NCBI GenBank assembly: GCA_038245795.1
Contig: JBBRSC010000141.1
Span: 1 to 8,712, forward strand
DNA length: 8,712 nucleotides
Direction of reading: 5' to 3'
From: JBBRSC01 sp038245795
GTDB taxonomy: Bacteria; Actinomycetota; Acidimicrobiia; Acidimicrobiales; Microtrichaceae
Below are positions 1 through 6,002 of the stretch, one piece after another. Below the pieces are notes generated by a model. It saw only the letters and a program-made list of their open reading frames with translations, did not search any database and had not been told where the DNA came from. Made by a program: the position numbers and the translations under genes. Numbering within the stretch: the first letter of the stretch is position 1; the number at the start of each line of letters is the position of its first letter.

Positions 1-150
1 GCGGAACCTCCCGGTCACCGGCGTTCCCCACTGGCTCGCCGCCAGCCGGGCATAGCTCGCCGCCAGCGCAATAGGTAGACCACCAAATCGGCGCTAGCAG
101 TAGGATCTCGCGCAATCCACTGACATCGGTTGCGTGAGCCCAAAGAGGTT
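1..150. other. Left-edge stretch with no supported gene
   Basis: No reading frame here is convincingly coding. One plus-strand frame is open from base 2 and stops at TAG 53-55. It could be the last 17 codons of a gene lying off the left edge, but 17 residues are too few to recognise a family. The rest, up to the zinc-ribbon remnant, holds stops in all three plus frames and no clear promoter. Confidence 0.4.
34..67. repeat. Short tandem direct repeat, 13 bases, two copies
   Basis: The 13-mer GCTCGCCGCCAGC occurs at 34-46 and again, identical, at 55-67. The start-to-start distance is 21 bases. The first copy also lies in a small inverted repeat (CTGGC 31-35 with GCCAG 41-45). In GC-rich DNA a 13-base match this close could be a local duplication. 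No function is assigned. Confidence 0.4.
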
Positions 151-336
151 ATGTCGTCAAGGATTGCGGACAGTGTGGCGCCTCAACCGCCCCACGGCGC
201 GCTTCTGTGCCGAGTGTGGGTCACGGCTGATCCTGCGCTGCGGTTCGTGCGACAAGCCGCTGAACCCGACATCGAATTTCTGCGACGAGTGCGGAACGCC
301 GACTGTGAGTGGCACGGCGCCGGCAACGCCACCCAA
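151..336 (+). pseudogene. Remnant of a double zinc-ribbon protein, frameshifted and truncated
   Basis: Four CxxC knuckles are encoded within about 130 bases: CGQC (165-176), CAEC (206-217), CGSC (239-250) and CDEC (281-292). They are spaced like two zinc ribbons in series. In actinobacteria and proteobacteria this arrangement is common at the N-terminus of large signalling proteins, for example adenylate/guanylate cyclase-ATPase fusions. The first knuckle lies in a different frame from the other three. Adding one base near 185-188 joins them into a smooth ribbon reading CGASNRPTARFCAEC. The ATG at 151, with AAGAGG just before it, would be the natural start, but it needs a second one-base correction before 162. 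After the last ribbon only a short low-complexity tail (Thr/Pro/Ala) remains, which runs into the hairpin and stops at 398-400. The effector domain expected after the ribbons is absent. I read this as the decayed 5' end of a lost gene. A sequencing error could explain one frameshift but not the missing downstream part. Confidence 0.6.
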
Positions 337-391
337 CCCGAACTGTGAACGCTGGACCACCTACACGGTGGTTCAGCGTTCACAGTTCGGG
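337..391. repeat. Long, fully paired hairpin: 25-bp arms, 5-base loop
   Basis: The left arm is 337-361 and the right arm 367-391, separated by the loop TACAC. Every position pairs, with a single G-T (G-U in RNA) pair at 355/373. No T-run follows on either strand, so it does not look like a classical intrinsic terminator. It could still stop transcription in a high-GC actinobacterium, or it could be a small mobile palindromic repeat. It lies between the zinc-ribbon remnant and the toxin-antitoxin operon. The open frame of the remnant reads through both arms before stopping, which does not look like an original protein end. Confidence 0.85.
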
Positions 392-408
392 GGAGCTTGA
401 GCAGGAGC

Positions 409-421
409 GGGGCAGCGCCCC
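409..421. repeat. Small GC hairpin upstream of vapB
   Basis: GGGGC (409-413) and GCCCC (417-421) form a 5-bp stem around the 3-base loop AGC, 18 bases after the long hairpin ends. No T-run follows. It may belong with the long hairpin as a transcription barrier ahead of the toxin-antitoxin operon, but a 5-bp stem alone is weak evidence. Confidence 0.3.
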
Positions 422-446
422 TCAGGACAGGTTCTAGAAAGCCACT

Positions 447-468
447 ATTCGAGAAAGAATTGTCGAAT
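447..468. promoter_or_regulatory. Candidate VapBC operator over the vapB start
   Basis: A perfect inverted repeat, ATTCGA (447-452) and TCGAAT (463-468), is separated by 10 bases and overlaps the vapB ATG at 467. A second palindrome, TTCTAGAA, lies at 432-439. VapB-VapC complexes of this type usually repress their own promoter by binding such repeats. The assignment rests on position and symmetry only. Confidence 0.45.
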
Positions 469-712
469 GGCCCTGAGCATTAAGAGCGACAACGCCGATC
501 GAATGGCACGGGAGCTGGCCGACCTCACCGGCGAATCCATCACCGAAGCCGTCACGATGGCCATCAAAGAGCGCCTCAACGCCGAGCGATTGGCCCACCG
601 TCGTCGCCGATCCGCCATGGACCTGGCGGCAGACTTTGGTCGGTTGAAGGTGCTCGACGCTCGCCCTCCGGATGAGCTGATCGGATACGACGAGCACGGC
701 CTGCCCGCCTGA
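467..712 (+). CDS. vapB: VapB-type antitoxin
   Basis: This 81-residue protein matches the short Rv0623-like VapB antitoxins. It begins MALSIKSDNADRMARELADL and continues with TGESITEAV, a typical ribbon-helix-type N-terminus for operator binding and dimerisation. A basic stretch (about residues 38-48) leads to an acidic, Asp/Glu-containing C-terminus that would wrap around and block the toxin. Its stop overlaps the toxin start (TGATG, one shared base), the usual coupled layout. The Shine-Dalgarno sequence is weak (GAGAAAG, 9 bases before the ATG). Free VapB is normally degraded by stress proteases, releasing VapC. The identification rests on the sequence pattern and on the PIN-domain partner directly downstream. 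Confidence 0.88.
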   Translation: MALSIKSDNADRMARELADLTGESITEAVTMAIKERLNAERLAHRRRRSAMDLAADFGRLKVLDARPPDELIGYDEHGLPA

Positions 713-1119
713 TGGTCGTCGATACCTCAGCCATCGTTGCGTTGTTGCTCGGCGAACCCGAAGCCGGCGTGATCGACACACTTCTTCGAACGTCCGCCCG
801 AACCGTCGTCTCGGCAGCGAACCACGTCGAGCTCCTGATGGTGGTGGAGAGCCGATCGGGTGCGGAGGGCGTCCTGATCGTCGAAGCACTCATGCGACGG
901 ATGGAGATTGCGGTCGAAGCCGTAACTCCCGAGGTCGCACAATTGGCGATTGAGGGATGGCGTCGATTCGGTAAGGGTCGCCATCCAGCGGGGCTCAACT
1001 ACGGTGACTGCTTTTCCTACGCCTTGGCGATTTCTCAGGATGACACGCTGCTGTTCGTGGGCCGCGACTTCGGTCTCACCGACGTTCGGCCAGCGCTCAA
1101 CACTCCCCCGCCTGACTGA
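712..1119 (+). CDS. vapC: VapC-type PIN-domain ribonuclease toxin
   Basis: This 135-residue single-domain PIN protein is of normal length for VapC. The expected acidic metal-binding residues are present: Asp4 in MVVDTSAI, Glu40 in NHVEL, Asp99 in NYGDCFSYA, and Asp119 or Asp124 in the GRDFGLTD segment. PIN toxins of this family cut specific RNAs (tRNA anticodon loops or rRNA in characterised mycobacterial cases) in the presence of Mg or Mn. The target here cannot be told from sequence. The start ATG overlaps the vapB stop by one base, so translation is probably coupled. All catalytic positions look intact, so the toxin is likely active when free of VapB. The gene ends 49 bases before the convergent carbonic anhydrase homologue, and I see no strong terminator between them. 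Confidence 0.92.
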   Translation: MVVDTSAIVALLLGEPEAGVIDTLLRTSARTVVSAANHVELLMVVESRSGAEGVLIVEALMRRMEIAVEAVTPEVAQLAIEGWRRFGKGRHPAGLNYGDCFSYALAISQDDTLLFVGRDFGLTDVRPALNTPPPD

Positions 1120-1168
1120 GTAGATCAATCCCACAACGAGGATCAGACGCAGCGCCAGCCGGGCAGAG

Positions 1169-1687
1169 TCAGTCGATGCGGCGGAGTTCGTCCCGGTAGC
1201 GAACGGCGCGCTGAACGTAACTCTCCACGCCGAGCGCAAACCACCCGGGTTCGACAACGTCTTCGACAATCGTCACTGGCACCCCGAGCGCCCGTGCCCG
1301 AGCCGGTATCTGCTTGCGATTCGGGACCATGGCGTTGGCGCCGACGATGGCGTCCTCGCCGACGACCGCTTGATGAAGGACGACGGAACCGCTCCCGATC
1401 AACGCCCCGTCCTTGATGATGCAACCTTCGAGATGCACGTTGTGGCCGACCGTCACGTTGTTACCGATTGTCGTCGGCGCGTGCGGCGTCGTGTGAATGA
1501 TGGTTCCGTCCTGGATCGAGCACCGCTCGCCGACGTAAATGAAGCCGTCATCTCCCCGCATCACTGCGGTCGGCCAGACCGACGAGTGGGCGCCGATGAC
1601 CACCGAGCCGATGATGACGGCGTCGGGATGGATGTATGCGTCGGGGTGGATGTCGGGGATCTGACTCCCGAGGGCATAGATCGCCAT
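1169..1687 (-). CDS. Gamma-carbonic-anhydrase-family left-handed beta-helix protein
   Basis: This 172-residue protein is built of hexapeptide repeats ([IV]-G-x-x-x-x, about residues 20-135) followed by a C-terminal helix, as in the gamma carbonic anhydrase/PaaY/YrdA family, which forms trimers with metal sites between subunits. Against archaeal Cam, the Arg44/Asp46 pair (MRGDD), Gln59 (SIQDG), the first zinc His65 (TIIHT) and the second His82 (VGHN) are present. The third ligand, usually the second His of GHxxxLHG, is Glu87 here (GHNVHLEGC), with a shifted His at 85. Activity as a carbonic anhydrase is therefore uncertain. It could use altered metal binding or have another role, for example thioesterase-like as reported for PaaY. 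The start ATG lies 12 bases after the stop of the flavin-reductase gene, so the two form an operon. The Shine-Dalgarno sequence is weak. Confidence 0.88.
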   Translation of the reverse strand: MAIYALGSQIPDIHPDAYIHPDAVIIGSVVIGAHSSVWPTAVMRGDDGFIYVGERCSIQDGTIIHTTPHAPTTIGNNVTVGHNVHLEGCIIKDGALIGSGSVVLHQAVVGEDAIVGANAMVPNRKQIPARARALGVPVTIVEDVVEPGWFALGVESYVQRAVRYRDELRRID

Positions 1688-1699
1688 GACTGCGCCCGG

Positions 1700-2203
1700 T
1701 CAGTCGATCGCTCGGAAGCAGCCGTAGGCGCCTTTATAGAACAGCAGTGGACCGGCATCGGGGAGCGCACTGACGTCGAGGGCATGCACCCGGGCCACCA
1801 CGATCACGTGATCGCCACCATCGAATTCGGTCTCGAGGGAGCAGTCGATGTGCGCCAACGCCCCGTCGATCCTGGGCGAGCCGTGAGACGGTCCCGGCGT
1901 CCATGCGACACCTTCGAACTTGTTCTCTGCTTTGCCGGCGAAGACCCCGGACAGATCGCCTTGGCTGTCGCACAACACGTTGACAACGAAGTGACCGACG
2001 TCGCGAATCGCCGCCCAGGAGTTGCTCTGTCGGCCCACGCAGAAACCGATCAGCGGCGGGTCCAGCGAAATCGAGAAGAACGATCCGATCGCGAGTCCGG
2101 CGGTGGCTCCCTCGTGATGGGTGGCGACCACGGTGACGCCAGTCGGGTAGTACCCGAGGACGCGTCGGAAGTCCGCCGGATCGATGTCAATGGTGTCAGT
2201 CAC
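1700..2203 (-). CDS. Flavin reductase-like, FMN-binding split-barrel protein
   Basis: This 167-residue protein has the full set of motifs of the HpaC/NmoB-type short flavin reductases: YPTGVTVVA (residues 19-27), the flavin-binding stretch GLAIGSFFSISLDPP (36-50) followed by RQSNSW, the GDH motif (130-132) and the C-terminal YKGAYG. Such proteins reduce FMN or FAD with NAD(P)H, usually to supply reduced flavin to a separate monooxygenase. No monooxygenase lies in this window, so the partner is unknown. Some relatives bind flavin without this role. The start is GTG at 2201-2203, since the preceding segment has no better alternative and the protein begins at the normal distance from YPTG. It lies 71 bases after the MBL gene and 12 bases before the carbonic anhydrase homologue, all on one strand. 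Confidence 0.9.
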   Translation of the reverse strand: MTDTIDIDPADFRRVLGYYPTGVTVVATHHEGATAGLAIGSFFSISLDPPLIGFCVGRQSNSWAAIRDVGHFVVNVLCDSQGDLSGVFAGKAENKFEGVAWTPGPSHGSPRIDGALAHIDCSLETEFDGGDHVIVVARVHALDVSALPDAGPLLFYKGAYGCFRAID

Positions 2204-2274
2204 GGGCGCTGACCCTACCCGGGCAGAGCAATGCCGGTCCTCCCGGATGCGAACTTCGCCACCTGTCGCCGAAG

Positions 2275-3141
2275 TCAGGCGGTCGGCGCGGTGCTGGCAC
2301 TGATCGGCGCCAGGGACACCCGCAGCCCTTCCGATGCCGCCATCACTTCGGTGAGCCCGATCGACGCGCCCGATCGGGCGGCGTGCGACGCCAACGCATC
2401 GAGTTGGTCATCGTCGTGGAGGGGATCGTGATGGAACAACGCCAACCGGCGCGCCCCACTCTGTCGGGCGACCTCGAGCGCATAGTCGATGGTGCAGTGA
2501 CCCCAGTTGAACTTTTGGGCGAACTCGACATCGGTGTACTGCGCATCGTGGATGAGGAGGTCGACGCCGTCGCTCAGTGCCAACACCGCCTCGGAGACCG
2601 ACGTGGATCCACAGCTGGGCTGTTGATGATCAGGTACGTAGGCAACCGACACACCGCCATGTTCCACCCGGAAGCCCAGGGTGAGGCCGACGTGGGGGAC
2701 CGAGGCGCTGGTGATCCTCCAGCCGCCACGTTCGATCGTCTCCTCCACAACTTCGGTGTAGGTGAACGACCCAGCCAACGCATCGATGGTGACGGGGAAG
2801 TACGGCGGACGGAAGAATCCGCCGATCACGTCGGGCAGTGATCCCTCCTCTTGGGCCGGCGCAACGATCTCGAACTCTGCTCCTGCCACGTTGACCGGAC
2901 CAAAGAAGGGAAGGCCCTGGATGTGGTCCCAGTGCAGATGCGACACCAGCGCAATCCCCCGGAACGATCCGTCAAGCGGCAACCCGAGGCCCCACATTCG
3001 CAGACCGGTGCCCATGTCGAGGACCACCGGCACCTCGCCTGGGGTCTCGAGAACGACACATGAGGTGTTTCCGCCGTAGCGCCGATTCGAATCGCACGCG
3101 CAGGGCGTCGAACCTCGAACTCCATAGAAGGTGACGTCCAC
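2275..3141 (-). CDS. MBL-fold metal-dependent hydrolase
   Basis: This 288-residue metallo-beta-lactamase-fold protein belongs to the branch that starts with GVRGSTP and RYGGNTSC (residues 7-28), related to PhnP, RNase Z and class III-like cyclic phosphodiesterases. The metal motif HxHxDH is intact as SHLHWDH (His68, His70, Asp72, His73). Further likely ligands are His150 (VPHVGL), Asp171 (YVPDHQ), His215 (WGHCT) and His237 (FHHDP). A phosphodiesterase acting on a cyclic nucleotide or cyclic ribose phosphate is the most reasonable general guess, but the substrate is not readable from sequence. There is no signal peptide, so it should be cytoplasmic. The start is GTG 3139-3141, preceded by a G-rich ribosome site (GGGGGG about 7 bases upstream). 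It heads the minus-strand group with the flavin reductase and carbonic anhydrase homologues, although the 71-base gap could hold a separate promoter. Confidence 0.87.
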   Translation of the reverse strand: MDVTFYGVRGSTPCACDSNRRYGGNTSCVVLETPGEVPVVLDMGTGLRMWGLGLPLDGSFRGIALVSHLHWDHIQGLPFFGPVNVAGAEFEIVAPAQEEGSLPDVIGGFFRPPYFPVTIDALAGSFTYTEVVEETIERGGWRITSASVPHVGLTLGFRVEHGGVSVAYVPDHQQPSCGSTSVSEAVLALSDGVDLLIHDAQYTDVEFAQKFNWGHCTIDYALEVARQSGARRLALFHHDPLHDDDQLDALASHAARSGASIGLTEVMAASEGLRVSLAPISASTAPTA

Positions 3142-3167
3142 AATGGCCCCCCGGCTCAGAATTCAAG

Positions 3168-3173
3168 ACTGTA
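3168..3173 (-). promoter_or_regulatory. Candidate -10 box for the MBL gene
   Basis: TACAGT on the minus strand fits the actinobacterial TANNNT -10 pattern and lies about 26 bases upstream of the GTG start, leaving room for the G-rich ribosome site. No good -35 is visible at the proper spacing. The 123-base divergent region 3142-3264 must also hold the start signals of the hydrolase on the other strand. Confidence 0.3.
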
Positions 3174-3264
3174 CGCCCACGCCGAATCGTGCGCCACGTT
3201 CTGTGACCGAAGTCTCCGCACTGTCCGTGCCGCGGTGTGACGAAAGACTCCTAAAGTCCCGCGA

Positions 3265-4128
3265 ATGATGAACCACGTCACCGCCAACGGCATCGACTTC
3301 GCCTATCTCGAAGCCGGCGAGGGACCGCTCGCGCTCTGCCTGCACGGCTATCCGGATTCTGCCCACACGTGGCGGTATCTCCTCCCCCGCTTGGCCGAGG
3401 CAGGCTTCCACGCCGTCGCGCCGTTCAATCGCGGCTACTCCCCAACGAGCCTCGCATCCGACGGCCGCTACCAATGCGGCGTCTTGGGCGTCGATGCGAA
3501 CGAACTCCACACGGCGCTCGGAGGCGACGGCGACGCCGTGCTCATCGGTCACGACTGGGGTGCAATGGGCGTGTACGCGGCGGCGGGCCTCGAGCCCGAA
3601 CGGTGGCGTCGACTGGTGGCCATGGCCCTGCCGCCCGGCCCGGTCACCGCCCAGGGCTTCTTCGACTATGAACAACTACGCCGCAGCTGGTACATGTTCT
3701 TTCAACTCAACGCCCTGTCGGACCTCGTGGTCGGCATGAACGATTTCGAGTTCATCAAACGGCTCTGGTCGGACTGGTCGCCGGGTTTCGACGGCGCAAC
3801 CGATGTCCAACACTTCATCGACTCGATGGCAACGCCCGATCACCTCACTGCGGCGTTGAGCTACTACCGACATACCCTCCAGCCGGAGCTTCAGGACCCC
3901 GAATTGGCCGACGCCCAGTCGAAGACGCTGGAGATGCCACGGATGCCGATGATGGTCCTTCACGGTCGCAACGACGGTTGCATGGGCGCCTCGTTGGCCG
4001 AGCAGACCCCACTGCACCTGGGCGACGACTCGGAGTTCCTGATGATCGAAGGGGCCGGGCACTTTCTCCACTTGGAACGCCCCGACGTGGTCAACGATCA
4101 GATCATCAGATTCGTCTCGACCCGTTGA
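3265..4128 (+). CDS. Alpha/beta hydrolase, epoxide-hydrolase type
   Basis: This 287-residue protein has the layout of soluble epoxide hydrolases. The oxyanion motif is HGYP (residues 27-30) and the RGYSPTS segment follows at 56-62. The nucleophile elbow GHDWGA carries Asp97 rather than Ser, the charge-relay acid is probably Asp237 (HGRND), and the catalytic base is His266 (GHFLHLERP). Cap-domain tyrosines that could activate the epoxide are likely Tyr143 (SWY) and Tyr201 (SYYR). Related dehalogenases also have an Asp nucleophile, so substrate class is inferred, not proven. The protein is cytoplasmic with no signal peptide. Tandem ATGs (3265, 3268) make the exact start uncertain by one codon. 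There is no clear Shine-Dalgarno sequence, so translation may be leaderless. It is divergent from the MBL gene, and its last 23 bases overlap the 3' end of the convergent GGDEF-EAL gene. Confidence 0.9.
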   Translation: MMNHVTANGIDFAYLEAGEGPLALCLHGYPDSAHTWRYLLPRLAEAGFHAVAPFNRGYSPTSLASDGRYQCGVLGVDANELHTALGGDGDAVLIGHDWGAMGVYAAAGLEPERWRRLVAMALPPGPVTAQGFFDYEQLRRSWYMFFQLNALSDLVVGMNDFEFIKRLWSDWSPGFDGATDVQHFIDSMATPDHLTAALSYYRHTLQPELQDPELADAQSKTLEMPRMPMMVLHGRNDGCMGASLAEQTPLHLGDDSEFLMIEGAGHFLHLERPDVVNDQIIRFVSTR

Positions 4129-5983
4129 GGTCGGCCCCCGTCTGCTGGGGCCGCAGCACTGGAAACACCGTCATGAACTCGCTCGCCGGAATGGGACGCG
4201 AGAACAGGTACCCCTGAGCTTCGGGACACCCCAAATCTCGCAGGACGTTGGCTTCCTCGATGCGCTCGACGCCCTCGGCAATGACCGACCGACCGGACCT
4301 CGCTGCAATGTCGATGATGCCCGCGACAATGCCTCGGGCCTGAGGATTCGCATCGATGTGGTCGACGAAGACACGGTCGATCTTGATCACGTCGATCGGA
4401 TAGTTCATCAGGGTCTCGAGCGTTGCGTACCGGGTTCCGAAATCGTCGAGTGCCACCAACACGCCGACATCCCGGAGCAGGTGAAGGTTCTCCAACATCA
4501 CCGCGGCGTCGTCGACGGGAAGTGTTTCGGTGATCTCCACACAGAGGTGGTGACCCGGCACGTCGAATCGCTCGAGGCACTCCAGAATGTCGAGGCCGAA
4601 ACTCGGGTCGTCGAGTTGGCGGATCGACGCATTGACGGCGGTACAGAAGTTGCCGTCACCCTTCGCCATCCGAAGATGGGCGAACTGCAGTGATCGCTGG
4701 GCCATCCATGCACCGAGTTGGCTGACCACACCAGACCCTTCAGCAACGGCCAGGAACTCGTTCGGCCCGATCAACCCCCGTTGAGGATGCTGCCAGCGGA
4801 CGAGCGCCTCCGCTCCGACGATGCTGTTGTCGATCAGCGACACCTTCGGTTGCACGAAGAGGCGGAGTTCGTCGTGTTCAACGGCTGCCAGAATCGCCTC
4901 AGGCGTGATGCCTTCCCAGGCCCGCGTCGCCCCCGATCGTTGACCACCGAAGATGACTGACGATTGACCGAGCGTCGAACGCATCAATCGCCGTGCCCGC
5001 TTGTTGGCGGTCATCGACGACTCCGCCTCGCTCCAGGTGTCGTGCAGTGATTGGTGTTCCGGCCGCCGGCTCGCACCGCCCATCGACGCCACGATCCCGC
5101 GATCCAACAAGGCCGCCATGAGGCGGTCGACGAGTACGGCAACTGTTGATTCATCGAAGTCGGGGGCCACGACGCCGAATGAATCACCATTGAGGCGCGC
5201 CACGACATCGGTTTCGCGAACCACTTCGATCAGCGTTTCGGCGCAGAGTTGGAGCATGGCGTCGCCGGCGATGTGCCCATAGGTGGCGTTGAATCGACTC
5301 ATGCCGTCAAGGTCGACGATCACCACGGCGGCAGTGTCGCCGTACCGATCGCAGCGCGTTCCTTCCACCTCGAGTACGAGATCCCAACCGCGTCGATCGA
5401 GGACTCCACAGAGTGGATCCAGCATGGATTCCAGTTCCGCTCGCTCGCGCTTACGGCGATCGGCTTCGCCACCGAGTTCGGCGGCGAGAATCGACGAGAG
5501 CATCGTGGCCGTCAACTGCGCCGGACCCAACGCTCGGTGGAGCGCATCCGACTGCGGTGATAGATCGACGGCACACAGTGTCCCGAACAGCTCACCCGAG
5601 GGGCCGACCAATGGCACACCGACGAAGCTCCTGATCCCGAGCGCGACCGTTGCTGGTGCGGTGCGCAGTGCCTCGACGGCCTGGGTATCCACCGCAACGT
5701 TCGGCGCGGTTCCTTCGACCATCGGAGCGCACAACGTGTCGGTCCATGCGAGCACGTCACCCTCGGCGACAGCAATCCCCTCGCCGACGGTGACCAACAC
5801 CGTCAGCTCATCGCCACGCGCCCGACTGACCATCCACATGGCCATCCCGAACTCCGTCCGCAGGCGACCCAAGAGATAGCGCGACGCCTCGGAGAAGTCG
5901 AGGGGTCGGACCGGTGGCATGAGAAGTACTTCGGCCGCTCCGTACCAATCTGGAGAAATCCTGCGGCGGGCCGAACAGGTCAT
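4106..5983 (-). CDS. GAF-GGDEF-EAL protein, probable c-di-GMP phosphodiesterase
   Basis: From the ATG at 5983 the protein has 625 residues. A GAF-like sensor domain (about 30-170, with SFVGVPLVGPSGELFGTL) is followed by a GGDEF domain (about 190-345) and an EAL domain (about 365-610). The GGDEF signature is degenerate: NGDSF (265-269) replaces GGDEF, losing the catalytic Glu, and NATYGH replaces NDxxGH. Cyclase activity is therefore unlikely, and the domain may serve as a GTP sensor. The EAL domain keeps its main residues: Glu392 in AEALVRW, Asn451, Glu483 in VEITET, the DDFG aspartates 513-514, Lys534 in IKIDR and Glu570 in AEGVE. It should hydrolyse c-di-GMP to pGpG. No membrane segment is visible. 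The frame stays open to a TTG at 6040, but that start would overlap mutY by 38 bases. The ATG at 5983 lies 19 bases after the mutY stop and is preferred. An ATG at 5920 is also possible. Confidence 0.9.
   Translation of the reverse strand: MTCSARRRISPDWYGAAEVLLMPPVRPLDFSEASRYLLGRLRTEFGMAMWMVSRARGDELTVLVTVGEGIAVAEGDVLAWTDTLCAPMVEGTAPNVAVDTQAVEALRTAPATVALGIRSFVGVPLVGPSGELFGTLCAVDLSPQSDALHRALGPAQLTATMLSSILAAELGGEADRRKRERAELESMLDPLCGVLDRRGWDLVLEVEGTRCDRYGDTAAVVIVDLDGMSRFNATYGHIAGDAMLQLCAETLIEVVRETDVVARLNGDSFGVVAPDFDESTVAVLVDRLMAALLDRGIVASMGGASRRPEHQSLHDTWSEAESSMTANKRARRLMRSTLGQSSVIFGGQRSGATRAWEGITPEAILAAVEHDELRLFVQPKVSLIDNSIVGAEALVRWQHPQRGLIGPNEFLAVAEGSGVVSQLGAWMAQRSLQFAHLRMAKGDGNFCTAVNASIRQLDDPSFGLDILECLERFDVPGHHLCVEITETLPVDDAAVMLENLHLLRDVGVLVALDDFGTRYATLETLMNYPIDVIKIDRVFVDHIDANPQARGIVAGIIDIAARSGRSVIAEGVERIEEANVLRDLGCPEAQGYLFSRPIPASEFMTVFPVLRPQQTGADLNGSRRI
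4132..4153 (+). terminator. Candidate hairpin just after the hydrolase stop
   Basis: CGGCCCC (4132-4138) pairs perfectly with GGGGCCG (4147-4153) around an 8-base loop, beginning 3 bases after the hydrolase TGA. No T-run follows, so it is at best a U-less terminator. It lies inside the coding end of the convergent GGDEF-EAL gene, so coding constraint could also explain it. Confidence 0.3.
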
Positions 5984-6002
5984 ATCAGACGACCATTCGA
6001 TC

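Noticed and set aside
1113..1174. Possible terminator between vapC and the convergent gene
   Set aside because: Only a 6-bp match (GACTGA with TCAGTC) about 50 bases apart is visible, which is too weak to call.
434..1269. Long minus-strand frames opposite vapBC
   Set aside because: They give Arg/Ser-rich proteins without motifs, while the plus strand encodes a standard coupled VapB-VapC pair.
1370..2212. 280-codon open frame on the plus strand
   Set aside because: It lies antisense across the carbonic anhydrase and flavin reductase genes, both of which have clear family motifs. Its protein is Arg/Asp/Val-rich with no recognisable domain, as expected for a GC-rich shadow frame.
5283..5879. 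198-codon open frame on the plus strand
   Set aside because: It is antisense to the GAF and GGDEF domains of the phosphodiesterase gene, with Ser/Arg/Pro-rich low-complexity content and no domain.
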